Notes under the pieces: model-generated | What the model was told of the DNA's origin: nothing | The model's database searches: none | Seen by the model: only the letters and a program-made list of their open reading frames with translations | Source of the DNA: Saxidomus purpurata | Lineage: Eukaryota > Mollusca > Bivalvia > Venerida > Veneridae | DNA: 64,000 nucleotides | NCBI GenBank assembly: GCA_022818135.1 | Contig: JAFMSR010000007.1 | Location: 10,501,007-10,565,006, forward strand | Reading direction: 5' to 3' | Translations under genes and position numbers: made by a program | Part shown: positions 25,401 through 40,400 of the stretch, in pieces | Numbering within the stretch: the first letter of the stretch is position 1 | Layout: the number at the start of each line of letters is the position of its first letter

Positions 25401-28400
25401 TTTTCTGTATGTCCTTGAGTGATCTCTGTTAAAGCATAAGGTTATTTAAAACTTACGTATTATTAAACACTTTCTAAGTCTGGGATCTTATGTACTGTTT
25501 TGCTGCACCATCTAATAATTTAGCCATGCTTTGCAAAAAAAACAACAGCATTTTCATCTTTATAATAATAGCCATTAGTTTATCTCTATTTCACTGGAAA
25601 AGTCCAGATCAGATCTAGCCAGGTTATATCAGATCTACATCATTTTTGACTTTCTCAAAAGCACTTATGATGTCCATTTTGCGCAACAAATTTCACTGCA
25701 GATTATCTCAAGTAAATTGTCCACTCATGCCCCTTCATCAAATTGGGTTTTGACTGCCTCAGTGTACTACAGTGTGAAATAATTCTACCTAGTCCCAGAA
25801 AAGAGACTGTGCTATTTTTATATTCATGATTTTCACAGTACCTCTAGAAACGCACACTTTATTATATTTCCTAAAAATTTATACTTATGATTTGTCTACA
25901 GACCTATAATTGTACCAAAAACATATAAACATATTTCATAAATTTTTCCCAGTTGAATATAACATCTAAATTTAGAATGATGTGATGTAGTCATTTGGTT
26001 CATGCAATTTGTTACATACATGTATTGCCTAAGTTACATGTATAGCCGTGGTCACACATATTTGACTTTCAAGTGAACAATAATTGACTGCAGAGAGTTT
26101 CAACTGTATTTCATTAATAACTCTTTTTTAGTTGAAATAAAGTGATGGTTTGCAAAATTATGCTATTCAAATGTCTATTTAAGACCCATGAATAAAATAA
26201 AACAATAATTGTCTGAGAAATCATTGTTGTTTGCAGTCAAAATATAACAAAACATTTATGGAATCCTTGGGCATTGCATATGATGTGACGCCTCGGTCAA
26301 TATTACTTCCATTATTTTATGGTGAATATCACATCATATCCAATGCATAACAAGTCCATAATTGTATATTATTATATGATCTATCAATAAGAAAACATGG
26401 CAATGCCACCAAAGCAGGTTTAAACAGCACCTGAAAAAATTGTAGAATTAAAAAACAAAAACAAATTCTAAAAAGAAAAAAACAGTCACCTTGACACCCC
26501 ACTCCCCTCAAAAAAAAAAATATATATATATATAAACACTTTAAAAATTGAAAAAAGAAATTTGAAAAAAAAAATATCTTTAGTAATAGTGGGGTTTTTT
26601 TTGCTTAAAACAATTTTAAAACTAAAAAAACCTTAAACAATTTAAAACTAAAAAATTCTTTTTAAAAGACACATCTATTTTCAGTAACAGTGACCTTGAC
26701 TTTAACCTAATGCAATCGTAAGAAGCTACCTACACACAGAGTGTCATTGCAATTGGTCACTCCTAACTCGAGTTTTTGCACGGAAACCATTTTTCTGTTT
26801 TAGTAACAGTGACCTTTACATTGACCCTAGTGACCCCAAATGCAATCCCAAGCTTTCTCTTCACGTAAGCTACCTACACACAAAGTTTTATTGCAATTGG
26901 TCACTCCTAAATTGAGTTATTGAGTGGAAACCATTTTTTCTATTTTTTAGTGACAGTGACCTTGACCATAGTGACCCTAAATGCAATCCCAAGCTTTGTC
27001 TTCATGCAAGCTGCCTACAAACCGAGTTCATTGCAATTGGTCACTCCTAACTTAAGTTATTGAGGGGAAACCAATGTTTGATGCCCGCCTGCCTGACATC
27101 AGCATTCTAAAAAACCTTAATAAGCACCTCATTTGCCCAGAGCATGATCAATGAAGCAAAATTTAATCATGTTTCAAGATTTCTTGGTTTTCCCCCAGTA
27201 AATATTAACTCTATATTTAGAACAGGCACTGTTTTGACTTTTACCCATCTTAACTTCTTGCATTGAATAGAATGTTAACGGTGCCATAATCATAAAGCTG
27301 GTGGCGTCATTAAAATAACGTAGGAACATGGAGGTCTTCCCGCGCTTTTTTCAGTATTGTTACTATCAAAGAAATATCCCAATTTTGTTATGGTTATGGT
27401 CAATATTACCGTCTTCTGGTGAAAATCACATCATATTCAATGCCTCACAAGTCGATAATTGTATAATAGTCGCAAAAATGTCTACTATTGGAAAAACTAT
27501 ATGTCACGAACCTTCCAAGTTTTACAGTAGTATAAATAAATCAACGAACCTTTCGTATGCATAACTTCCAGCACTTTGGAATGCTTATTTGCAGCTTGTT
27601 GCAGCCAGTCTGGTTTTCCTGATGTCACAGGCTTTTCTTTTTCCTTCAAAACTTCTGTCCGCCTAAGTGCAGGTTTATCAAATAGACCTTTGTGTTCATT
27701 TACATCCTTTACCTCCTTTTCTGGAGATGGGGTTGCTTTCTTCAAAGATGGTTTATCAAATGTTCCATGCGTGAAAGACTCTGGTTTATTACTTTCCGAA
27801 TTTGTCCGGTTAGTGCTTCTTAGAGCAGGTTTATCAAAGGTATGAGAGTGTTCTGAATTATTGTTAGAAGAATCTGATCTTATATCTTTATTCGTAGTTT
27901 TTAGTAGAGGTTTATCGAACAATATTGTACTTGACTCTTCTTTATTATGAGCGTCACTATCAGAGTCTACTCTCCGACTCGTACTACGTAAACTTGGTTT
28001 ATCAAACACATGTTTATCACTAATAGTATCTTTAACTGTGTCAATTTCTCGTTTGCTTACACTTCTCAGATTTCTGGTTTCAAACACGTCACTTTCCTTA
28101 TTCTCAGTCTGTTTTTGTTCAAATTTTGGTTTTGGGGTGCTCTTCAATGCTGGCTTTTCAAACATTCCTGTAACAGAAAAAAAAACGCATTAGACTACAC
28201 TACTGAAACTACGTATTTATGTATTTGCTACCACGATAGACCATGCTAGTGATGCTGATCAGACTGTACTGTAAAATGGGAGAGGATACCTAATACCTTG
28301 ACCTCAAAGTGGTACAACTGTAAAATGGGTTTGGTATGATACCTCCGTAGCCTGGACATTTCACCAAGTTTCATGAAAATCCTGCTAGGGTTTTAGGAGA

Positions 28401-31400
28401 ACTAAGATGATATGTTACAGAGGAAAAGAAGAAAAGAGATTATTCCTACATCCATATCCCACTTGGCAGTGAGTAATAAAAAGTGAAACTGGACATAGAA
28501 ATCTAATTTCTGAAGTAAGGAAATACCTAGAGTACTGACTAATGTAACTAAAACAAGTACTATTTATAGCACTATGAACACATTTCCTACCTGTGTCCAT
28601 TTTCTCTTCAGGTGTTTTCTCCCTGTTAGGTTTTGGTGTGCTACGTAAACTTGGGACCTGAAATGTCACATCTTTGTCTTCACTGTCCAACTTTTTCTCA
28701 GCTTCCCGTCTTTTAGAGGACCTTAATCCGACTCGGCTGAAAGCTGGAGCCGGGTTTGACTCAGGTGAAGGACTTTTCTCAACAGGTTTCACAGACTTAA
28801 GAGCTGGTTTCTCAAAAACAGATGGTTTGTTTTCTGCTAATGGTTTCTCTGTTGTATCACTTGGGGAGCTTTGCTGTTTCGGTTGACGTGGTGCGAAAGA
28901 AGGGAGAACAAATGCTCCTGGGGGTGGCTTCGATGATCTTTTTACCTCTTTTGTGTCCATGGCATTATCTTCGTCATCGTCTGGGGTGGAGGCTGACTTT
29001 CTCTGAGATGGCGGCTAAAATGTTAACTTAAAATTACTCCACTTCTAAAATATATTAAAGTCCTTGCTGAGGTTTGTACTAACAACTTATATCATTCAGA
29101 AAGTTTCATGGAATTACAATAATCACTTTACTAGCTTTCTATAGGTAGAAAACCCTGTTAATGAAAATCATAGTCTTATTATTTAATCAATGGATAGTGA
29201 CTTACCATGCCAGCCAGACCCGGTAACGGCATCCTTATTGCTGGACTTGGTTTCTTGGCAGGGGGAGATAAATCATAGTTATCATCATCTCCATTTAATT
29301 CCTCATCATTACCATTGGCCATGTCTACTGGTTTAGAGTCTACAAATACATTTATATCAATTCATTTTGTGAAAATTGTCACAAAACAAAACAAAACCAA
29401 AGTAAACCTTTGTAAAATTTCTCCTTTGCTGCAAGGATCCCTTTTTCTCACTTTAGAGGCCATAATCATAACAGATCATCTTAGCAAGCTTCAGGCTTTT
29501 GGTCTCTTTTCCATATGTTTAACACACATTGTAACAGTATTTGTTACATACAGGTAGGAAGTTTACCTTACCATTGTTCCTGGAAAGAACAGCAAAAATT
29601 TGCCAACTCTCTTACATATAACAAGACATGGTCAGTAGCAGGACTCAAACCAATGACCCACACTCAGAGGTTACAGTGATTTCAACTCAGCAATTCTAAC
29701 AATCCAAGCCAGTTTCCCACAGTGAGAGCATTGTACATTCAGCGAGTGAAGGTAAGCTTAATGAGATTGACATACATCTTGTAGCCTATTTTTTGTCCAT
29801 GCCTCGTATCATAAAAAGAGAGAACAGTCACGTAAAAATTTCAATGTGTTCACTTCAAAGAAAAGCCAAGAGTTTATCATGAAATTATTATATCTTCTTT
29901 TCAGTTAACATACAAAAACAGACGTTTCATGATTATTAAGAATATAGAAACTTTCCCTACCAGTTGAATCCTGGAAGAGAGCATCATCACCAGTTGACAA
30001 CAGGGACTTTCGAGACTTTCTTGATGGTTTTCTCCTCAGTGCCATGGAGCCTGTCTTTCCAAGGGCTGATTTGTGTTTACTAACATCCACATCCAGATGA
30101 TTTGTGTTCTATTAAAAAAAACTCTGCTTTATTAACATAATTTGAAATTGAGTTTTAAAGTTATATTACCCTTCAAAATGGTCACATTGGGTTATAGTTG
30201 AGACTGATGCTCAAAACGCAGTGGATGCATTAAAAACATAATTATTAGAAATAAGTTTTACAAAGTTATTTCTGTTATTGACAAATACAAATTAAGATAT
30301 ACATAACTGAAAGGGTTCATTTTTTATTTTTGACTAAGATAGTCAAAAAAGACTTTTACTGATTTCCTCTGTATTCAATGTGACTGGAACTGTTATACAG
30401 ATTGTTATTTGTGGGTTATAACTATGGCAATGTTTATTATTCTAGGAGTATAAATCACTGAGTAACGTCATATTTAGAATTTTGATGGTCACTTTGAAAG
30501 GTAATATCACTTTAAGCTCATCAAATTGCATGGGTAAAATTAAATTATTCAAAGCAACTGAGAGTACTGCAGGGAATGGGAGCTAGAGTGCTGAAGGTAA
30601 CGGGAAAAACAGTGCTGAAAGGTGAGGGAGCAAGAGTACTGCAGGGGGAAGCAAGAGTGCTGAAAGGTGAGGGAGCAAGAGTACTGCAGGGGAAACAAGA
30701 GTTCTGAAAGGTGAGGGAGCAAGAGTACTGCAGGGGGAAGCAAGAGTGCTGAAAGGCGAGGGAGCAAGAGTACTGCAGGGGAAGCAAGAGTGCTGAAAGG
30801 TGAGGGAGCAAGAGTACTGCAGGGGAAGCAAGAGTGCTGAAAGGTGAGGGAGCAAGAGTACTGCAGGGGAAACAAGAGTTCTGAAGGCTAAGGGAGCAAG
30901 AGTGCTGAAGGCTAAGGGAGCAAGAGTGCTGAAGGCTAAGGGAGCAAGAGTGCTGAAGGCTATGGGAGCAAGAGTGCTGAAGGCTAAGGGAGCAAGAGTG
31001 CTGAAGGCTTAGGAAGCAAGAGTACGGAAAGGTAAGGGAGCAAGAATACGAAAGGGGAAAGGGAGCAAGAGTGCTGAAGGAAAAAGGAGCAGCAGTGCTG
31101 CAGGGAAAGGAAGCAACTGTGCTGAAGGGAAAGAGAGAAACAACACTGCAGGTATAAGAAGTAACAATTCTGCAGGGAGTGTGAGTGAGAGTTCTTCAGG
31201 AAACTTGAGCAAGAGTAATGTAGGGAACAGGAGGGAAAGTACTCCAGGAAACTTGAGCAAGAGTACTGCAGGGAACAGGAGGGAAAGTACTCCAGGAAAC
31301 TTGAGCAAGAGTACTGCAGAGAACAGGAGGGAAAGTACTCCAGGAAACTTGAACAAGAGAACTGCAGGGAACAGGAGGGAAAGTACTGCAGGAAACTTGA

Positions 31401-34400
31401 ACAAGAGTATGCAGGGATCAGGAGGGAAAGTACTGCAGGAAACTTGAACAAGAGTATGCAGGGAACAGGAGGGAAAGTACTGCAGGAAACTTGAACAAGA
31501 GTATGCAGGGAACAGGAGGGAAAGTACTGCAGGGAAATGACACAAGAGTACTGCAGGGAACAGGAGGGAAAGTACTGCAGGAAACTTGAACAAGAGTACT
31601 GCAGGGAACAGGAGGGAAAGTACTGCAGGAAACTAGAACAAGAGTACTGCAGAGAACAAGAGGGAAAGTACTGCAGGAAACTTGAACAAGAGCACTAAAG
31701 TGTACAGGGGGGAGAGTAGCGCAGGGAACTGGAACAAGCGTACTGCAGGGAACAGGAGGGAAAGTTCTGCAGGGAACGGGAGCATGAGTGATGCAAGGAA
31801 CAAGAGCTGCAGGAAACCGGACCAAAAGTTCTGCAGGGAGCCAGAGCAGAAGCACTTTTGGGAACAGGACCAAGAGTACTGAAGGAAACTGGACCAGAGT
31901 CCTTTGGGACTGCAGAGATATGGTGCAAGTGAACTACAGGAAATGAAATATGTACTGCATGGAACCTGAACAAGAGCACTGTCAGGAATGGTAGCTGTGC
32001 ATAGAAGTAGTGATGTTCAACAGAGATACATGAAGATATGCTGGTTGTCAATTTGTGCAAACAAGTATATTCTTTGCTCTATTACAGTGGATGTTGTTTT
32101 ATTGGCTATGCAACACAACTAGATACTTAGTACAGGTAACTATTTCCACAAGTTAAGATGTAATCAATTAATCTAGAAATGCAGGAAAGTTAAATACATA
32201 CTTCTATGACTTCCAAATTTAGGTCAATGTCATCTACAGAATCAGGTTGGTATTCTTTCTTGGGTCTCATCACCACATCATCTTCATCAAAGGCATTTGT
32301 ATTTTTCTCTCCCTCCCATTCCTGTAAAACATCATTATACATCCAACTATCTTTATAAATAGAAGTCCCAGAAATTGTCAACGAATACCCAAATTGATAA
32401 TCGGTACTCAGTCAGCCTTCCGAAGGAATATTGGTTATTTATCAATTTGTCAACATATTTTGGCGACATTAGATTACTATTTGAAATTTATAACTGCGAA
32501 CAATTATTATCTCTCGGCAGACAATTAGCAGCTATAAGATTTAATCATTTATGTTATAAAAATAGGATAAATGCATTTCTTCTTTTTTTACTAGTTATTT
32601 GTTGTTATTACAGAAGGTATACGTAAATGTTTTTTTAAACAATTTTTAACTTCTTTTCCAGTCATATTAATTTCAATAATCACATTAAAGGTGGTCAATT
32701 ACTTTTAAGCAACAGTTTATGACAATTTTTACTTTTTGTTTATTCTGTTAGAGATTAATTTAATGAACAAAAAGACCCATTACATTGAGTTAGATCCCTA
32801 TCAGATATTTACATTCTATTAACTTTTATATAATTTTGTTATTACTCCCCTTTAATATGAAAGTATTTAAAACGTTGAGTATTTCTTTTTTATTTCAATA
32901 TAATTTCTACGTTTACATTTGAATTGGATAGATTTACAAATATCTTAACATTCTGAACCAAAATGCAAGTTTTAAACCTACGTGTAGCTTCTGAAATGAT
33001 TTATTTCCAACCTATCTTGGGGCAGATAGGTAAAGGGGGGTAATAATATCTTTTCAAACTTGAATTTTTAATGAATTCCATCTAAATATATAATGTTTAA
33101 TACAAATATTTCACAAATATAATATATTAGGTCTTATATTTATATCTTTCTGCAGGCAAAGTATGTGTATCAAATTTTTACTTATGATAAAATAACTCTA
33201 TCTTGGTTGGGCAACCAGGATAGGGAAATCAAATTTTAAAAATACCTCCAGTGAAAATCTTACTTGAATTAAGCGCTAAGTGAACATAAATAAGTGTAAA
33301 TGATCAGATGTTAAAGTTTCGAACAAATCTATTACATGGCCAAATTCCAATTATAAACCTTTAAAAGTCTGATTCTATTAACTCAACAAAAAATTTATAT
33401 TTTGTTCCTCTTATCCCTTTTGTGCAATTTTTTTTATAAAACATGTACAAAAATGTAATCCTGATTTCTGCTATCAAGTGTCACTCGTAAAACAAAGGGA
33501 AAATTGCCTAATTTCATATATATAATTACATATAAACAGCATCCTGTTTTGCCTATTATTGCTAGAAATTTATGACATTCTATTACTTCAGTGCACTTGC
33601 ACATCAAAATGTCACTGATATAAACACAGTTTTAAAGCCGTCATTAAACATTCTAGCGAGAAAATTTATCAGGATAGTTATTATAAAAGGCACCTCTTCA
33701 TCATCAGGGGTGTGAACTTTGACCTCTGGTGTAGTGACCTTGGCTTGAGGTGAGTGAGCTCTTTTTTCCATTGGCGTACTAGTGGCAATGTCTAGATCTA
33801 CTGGTTTCCTCGGAGTAGTGAACACACTTTTGTTTGGACTTTCCAGCAGCGACTAAAATCAGAAACAATATTATCACATCAGCTGTTACATATGAAGATT
33901 CTTAGATTTTAAAATCCTTCAATGTAGGTTTTCACAATTGTCTTGCTTTGCGGAATCAAGGTTCTCAGCTTCACAGATACATCCTTCACTCTCTGAATTA
34001 TGACTGTTAAATATAACATCATTGTTTCTGTTAAACACATCATATGATTACCAATGAGTGAAACAATTGTACTATATCATAAAACAAGTCATATGCAGTT
34101 ACTTTGACTGCATCGTACTCTGTTTCCCTGTTTCTATTTTAAAGCATCATCACTGTTTATTATATTCATGGAAAACATTTTAATTGACATGTTTAAGGTT
34201 ACTGATTTTAAAAAACTATTTACATTTACAGAATGACTTTTTTTGTACCGTAATTCTTTAGGATTTGAAAAATGAAAAATTTAATGTTAAGTATTTATCT
34301 TTCAAATATAAAAATAAATACGAAATTCTGCAATAAATCAATTACTTGAAGCATAGAATATATGAAAGAGTGAACATGAAACTATACTATGTTTGTATTT

Positions 34401-37400
34401 CTATATACAAGTCAAACAGCTCCCCATTGATCGTTTGATTTCAGAAAAGAAAAAGCCAAAGCTACTTCATGTAACAAACTACAAGCACAGTCAAAAACTA
34501 AAGCTGACTACATTATCCACAACAAAACTGACCCTTCAAACATTAAAATCTTTGCAAAATGGCAAGTAAGAGTTGTGACAAAATATGAGAGAAATCTATA
34601 AGATGTTTGATCTAACATAATATAAAAGTGAACAAAGGGCTTGTTGTTGTTGTATGAGTCAACCTTATTTCAGTCATTTTAACAGGCAGAGAGTTTACCT
34701 TACCATTGTTCTTGGGAAGAACCTGTGCTAGAACCCTACCCTCCGTAAGAAACTGTCAACTTTCTCACATAAAGAGACATGGTCAGGTCTTAAGGCTATA
34801 ATCCATGATCCTCAAAATCAATGACAGGTTACATATACCATATCTGAATTCCTACTAGAATTAATCAGTGAAAATGTTGCTGCTTTTGAATACACAAGGT
34901 TATGTCTGAACAGACAGCAGACAGACGGCTGACAGACGGATATCAAGTGATCACAACAGCTCACATGTAGCTTTTCGTGCTCAGGTGAGTTAAAACAACT
35001 GTTGGTGAAGCAGGGCTGAATACACATTGTATCATTTCATGGATTAAATCTATTATAAAGGAAACACATTTACATAAAAATGCAAATATCACATGTTAGT
35101 GAATGAAAAGAAGCAAACATTAAAAAAAAAAACACAAAAAAAACAACAGCAATACAACATCTATTTCGACGATTTCTAAACAATTTACCTTATGATGTGA
35201 CTGAGCCTTCCTCTATAGAAGGAATAGAAGGAATAAAAAGACGGAAAAACATAAAATCAAATTTTGAAATAGTAATACACTTTACACGTGGACAGTTAGT
35301 TTTACTTACAGAATCACATTTATGGACAAACAAACAATCGAAGCACCTTCCTTTTTTCATATACAGATCATTGTGACATCTGATTTCACCCGTTTTATGA
35401 ATGCCTGGTCAGTGCATTGCCAAGTAAATGTATTTGATGATGTCATTCATCATTCATAATCTTGTGCAAACCATAAAGATCATGTCAAGTGAGCTCTTCA
35501 AAACAATGTGGTACAAAGTAAAATTTACGATCAATATCCTACACATGATAAATTATTGAATTTTATTATTTTAAGCTATTAAGCAACAATCTTTTGAAAA
35601 TGCTTCCGTGAAATCCAGAAAAAATTGTTTTTAAATGTCTGCAATATATTCTGCTCCTCTTGAGTTTTGTCTAAATGAACTATCACCTAAAATAGAAGAT
35701 CTAAATAAAATTCGTTGTTTAGCAGTGTACTCACATTTTCTACTCACATTTTCTACTCACATTTTCTTTATCAATATGGGCATTGATGGTATCTGATATA
35801 TATTATGAAGATCTGGGAAGTTATTGTGGATGATACATTATTATAATTATGATCTATGTATATACTGAGTAAACCTATAAATCCTTTGATGTTGGAACTG
35901 TTGAATTTTTTCATTTTCTTGTCACTTTTTTACTGAACTTTTTCAGTTAATAATTAGACTAACTTATTTATTCACAACTGCAAAACAAGTTGTTACAATA
36001 TCTTCAGTTGATCTAGCTAAAGTATCTCTATTTTTACTGAACATTTTCAGTTAATTTATACCAACTAATTCATGCTTGACGTTCTTACGTCTAAAGTTGA
36101 GCTTACTAAAGAGTTTCTATTTTTACGGCATTTTATTTTACCAAAATAATGAATAATTCATATTTATTATCACACATATTCCCAACTATGCTAAAGTTCA
36201 TTTAAAATTGCAACATTAAATATTCACAAAAAAATACTAAATGTGACTTATACTAAGTGTTTGAAAATCAATGATGTCCTTCACGCATTTCTCCAATAGG
36301 GTATGAAAACAAACATCGCAACAGTAAATCTTTCTGGAAACTGCATACATTCAATGGCATCAAGTTGAGGACGAACTACACACATGTAAGGTTAGTTTTA
36401 GTATATATATTTTCAATATTAATAATTTAGAAACAGAATATAGTTTAATATACTCATGAAATCCAATGTTTATGAGATACAAGTTTAATAATTAGCCATC
36501 ATAAAAGATAATTCTAGCAAAGGAAAAGTGAAAACAAAGGAAAAGGACAGAAACATTATTTCACAAAATTTTGAAGGAATATACTCCATTAGGTAAACTT
36601 AAAAGAATTAATAGGGAATACAAAATGTATGTTTCTTTATGCAAAATTTACAGGAAAGATATTCAATCATGCAAAAATTACAGTAAAAATATTCACTTAC
36701 ATAATATACTATATCATGCATAATATATATTTTAATACAAAAAGAGCAAATACAGTCACAGAAATTTGATAATTATTCAGTTTATACAAAACTTTAGAGG
36801 ATTTAATTATGCTCTGAATAAAAAAATTGAAGGGACAAAACTCTCCCTTGAAAAATGGAAGGGGAGGTAATTCCTTTGATGGATTGTAATCTAGATACTC
36901 ACCTCAAGATTTGTATTATCAATGTCCCCTACAATCATATCATCCAGTTCTGGCTCCGACTCATCACTAAGACCGTGGAGTAAATCCTCAAAACTTCGCT
37001 CCATGCTCTATGCCAGAGATATACACAAATATATGCACAATATAGAAGAGTACATGGATATATGTTTACACATACTAGAATAGAATATTACACAATGATT
37101 TATTATTTATATTAAAAATGCACACAATGCGAAGGTTGAATTAGTTATAAGTAAATAAAACCTAGCTGTAAGTTTGGCATTGCAAAATGGTAATGAAGGA
37201 TATAACATGTCGTTGCATAATTTACTTACAGTGAAATTGAAAACAAGAGGACCATGATGATCCTATATCGCTCGCCTAAGAACCATTGCCCCATAAGACA
37301 AAATGTAGGTCAAAAGGTCAGAAAATGTCAATCGAAGTACATATTGTAATTTATTTTCAAAACTGTACACATGGTCCAGATTGCAACCCTGTAGTTTCTC

Positions 37401-40400
37401 AAATAAGAATGTAGGTCAAAAGGTCATGTTCAAGGTCACAGGGCATGACTAGGTGTGTCCAACTTCAACCACTGGGAGATGATCTGAATAAAGTTGGTAG
37501 TGGACCACTTTACAATGCATACTATGCTAGGTAGGTCTAAATAAAAGAACCTAACACTTAGGCCTAGCCAATTTTAACCCAAGAGGATGATATAAACAAA
37601 TTTGAAAAAGATCCAGTAAACAATGCTGCAAACCAAATATCTAAGCTCTGAACCTAGAAGATATTTTATTTTTACTATTTAAGTCTATATTATTAAGTGA
37701 TCTCCTAGGTGTCGTCAATACTAACACTAGGGGGCAAATTAAGTCTATCTAAAAACGTCATGGGCTTAGTAAGATATGGTTTGAACAGTCTTGCTACAGG
37801 TCCACTTGACAAAGCTACATGCCAGATATCAATTTCGACCCTTGAGACATGATCTGAAGAGATTTGTACTAGAGAAATTGCCACAAACCATAAATATCTT
37901 AGCTGTACGCCTTTAAAGCTTTTCCTATAAAAGTCAACTGAAATAATTGAAAAGGCGGGGCCAATTTTATTCCAGGGACCATGATTTGAACAATACTGGT
38001 AGCAGTCCACTAAACACTGCCACATACCAAATACCTAGTTCTGGACATGCAGTAATGAAGAAGGCTTTTTAAGTTTTTCCTATTTGTTTCAATTATAGCA
38101 ACCAGAGTTCTGCATGGATGGAACTCTTTGAGTTAAAGGAGACCACCCAAGGATTATTCCTGTGAAGTTTGGTTGAAATTGACCAAGTGGTTTAGGAACA
38201 GCTGCTGTTTGCAGAAATTGCTGACAGACACACGGATGAAAACGGACATCAAGTGATAACAATATCTCACCTTGAGCACAAAGTGCTTAGGTGAGCTAAA
38301 AACAAAAAATTTAATATTAAGCAACAACTTTATTTTCTCTGCACATCAGTACTGTCTGATTATGTTGTGCCTAAAATTACTTTTTCTGTCAAGAATCTAC
38401 AATGACCAAATACCAATATACCAAACCAGGTTTTATTTTCAGTAAAATGTTGCAAGAATTGGTTGATACTTTCTACATACACATTAGTATGTTCGGAAAA
38501 TATTATGTTTTCTTCAGTTCTCAAATATCTAGTGGTTTAACATGAGATCTTTTGTACTTTATGATAATAATGATGATTATGATAATGATGATATTTATGC
38601 TGGTAATGAAACATGGTAGTGGCTACATACATGATAAGATTAATGCTGATGATGAAAGCTATATAGTGGTGATAATGAAAAAGGTTAACACATCCTTGCA
38701 ATGAATATATGTTCCTGTAATTTATACCCATAATCTAAAAATATACAAATAAACGTGCCAATGCCGCCGAATCAGGTTTAAACAGCGCCAGTAGAAATTA
38801 TTGTAGAATAAAAAAAAATTATAGAAAGAAAAATAAGCGAAAAAAACCCCCGTCACCTTGCACCTTTTTCTATCACCCTAAAAAACAACATGTCAAGTAA
38901 ATGTGTTTAATGTCTTTCTATATATAACTTTTACAGCTTTGATATGTGCCACTACTCCAAATATCTTTATGTTATGACATCTTTGATCTTAGCAATGTGT
39001 CTGACCTAAGCATCAGCTGTGGAATGTGTTAAAGTGGCCAATCGTCTTTAGCCTAGTTAAAACAGTTTTAAAAAAATGTGATGTTGAAATCGAATTAAAA
39101 TGTGTTGGAGTTACTGAAAGTAAAATGTTTAACTTTTTTTGTGTTTATTTAAATTGCTTGATTACTCACGATACACTGCAGCTAAAGGTACACTGCACGA
39201 TACAGCTCTAAAGGCTTATGCATCATCTGAGCAATTTCGGTAGAATACTATCCAAGTTTGGTTGAAATTGACCTAGTTGTTAAAAAGGAGATGTCATTTG
39301 AAGCAATTGTTGACAAAAATTCAACCATCATCAAGCGGTCACAAGAGCTCACTATGAGCACTTTGTGTTCAGGTGAGCAAAATCCCCAAGACACAAATCA
39401 AAGGTGTTGTCTGAAAAGCAATAGCTCTGCTCATGCGTTAAAGAAATTCACATTTATTTTCAACCTACATGTAGACTATGACATGACAAGGTGACAACTA
39501 ACTATTTCAAAAATGATATAGTGCATGCCAATGATGTGCATGTGCACCTTTCATAAGCTATGACTCATATTTTACCAGTATTAATTTTGTTCAACAACAA
39601 AACACCTCAGTCAGTGTGTAAGGATTTTAAACAATTTAATAAGGCCTAAAAAAAAAAAGTTGTTGTGTTTCCAGGGCCCATCAAACCGTAATATTTGCCC
39701 GATCAATAGTTTTTTAACGTTTTCAGTGCCTGAAAATCGTAAAATACCATTATTTGACCCAAAAAAATGTCCAGTTTGTCAATTTGACCGCGGGCATTTT
39801 CTCTTATGCGTCACGAGACTTGGCAATTTTGCCGTGTCAATCAAAAACTGACCGTCGTCAGTTGGCTAACATAAGTAGGTGGAGGCGGCGTCATTACAAG
39901 TCTAGGAGATTTCGCCGTCAGTCAAAAATCAAGAGGCATCTTGGCTAATTCATACGAAAGAAGGCGGAGCTAATAAGACACTACCTGTTAAACAGCATGA
40001 CGCTGTTTAGGTCGTTATCAAATGTGATAATTGATAAACAATCATGAAACTGAAAATAACAGACCTCGGCGAACTTTTGTAACAGAAACGGATTAGTAGT
40101 GAGTGGTGGACGTACAAGTTCTTGACACGACTCTGTGTATTGTTATTCACAGATTGTCGGAAACACAGAACCCCCTGGGCGACACAAAAGACAATTAAGT
40201 ATTACCCGTTCTCCGATAATCATGTGTCATTAAAAACGTTTTGAACCATAATTCAAGCTAAAAGCCTGAAAGTTATGATAATTGCATTGTTTTTTGTCAA
40301 TATTTAAGGATACTGACTTGCGTGTTTAAAGTTTAACTTGCATATTGTTCTGGCGTGATTTTTATTTCTACACGAATATATTGGGGGCATTATTCGGCGC

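Noticed and set aside
30545..31873. Several long open frames on both strands, up to 194 codons
   Set aside because: They come from tandem repeats whose periods are multiples of three or lack stops. They are open in several frames at once and lie inside an intron.
37705..38025. 106-codon frame on the - strand
   Set aside because: Falls inside the hairpin-ended repeat copy and has no homologue I know.
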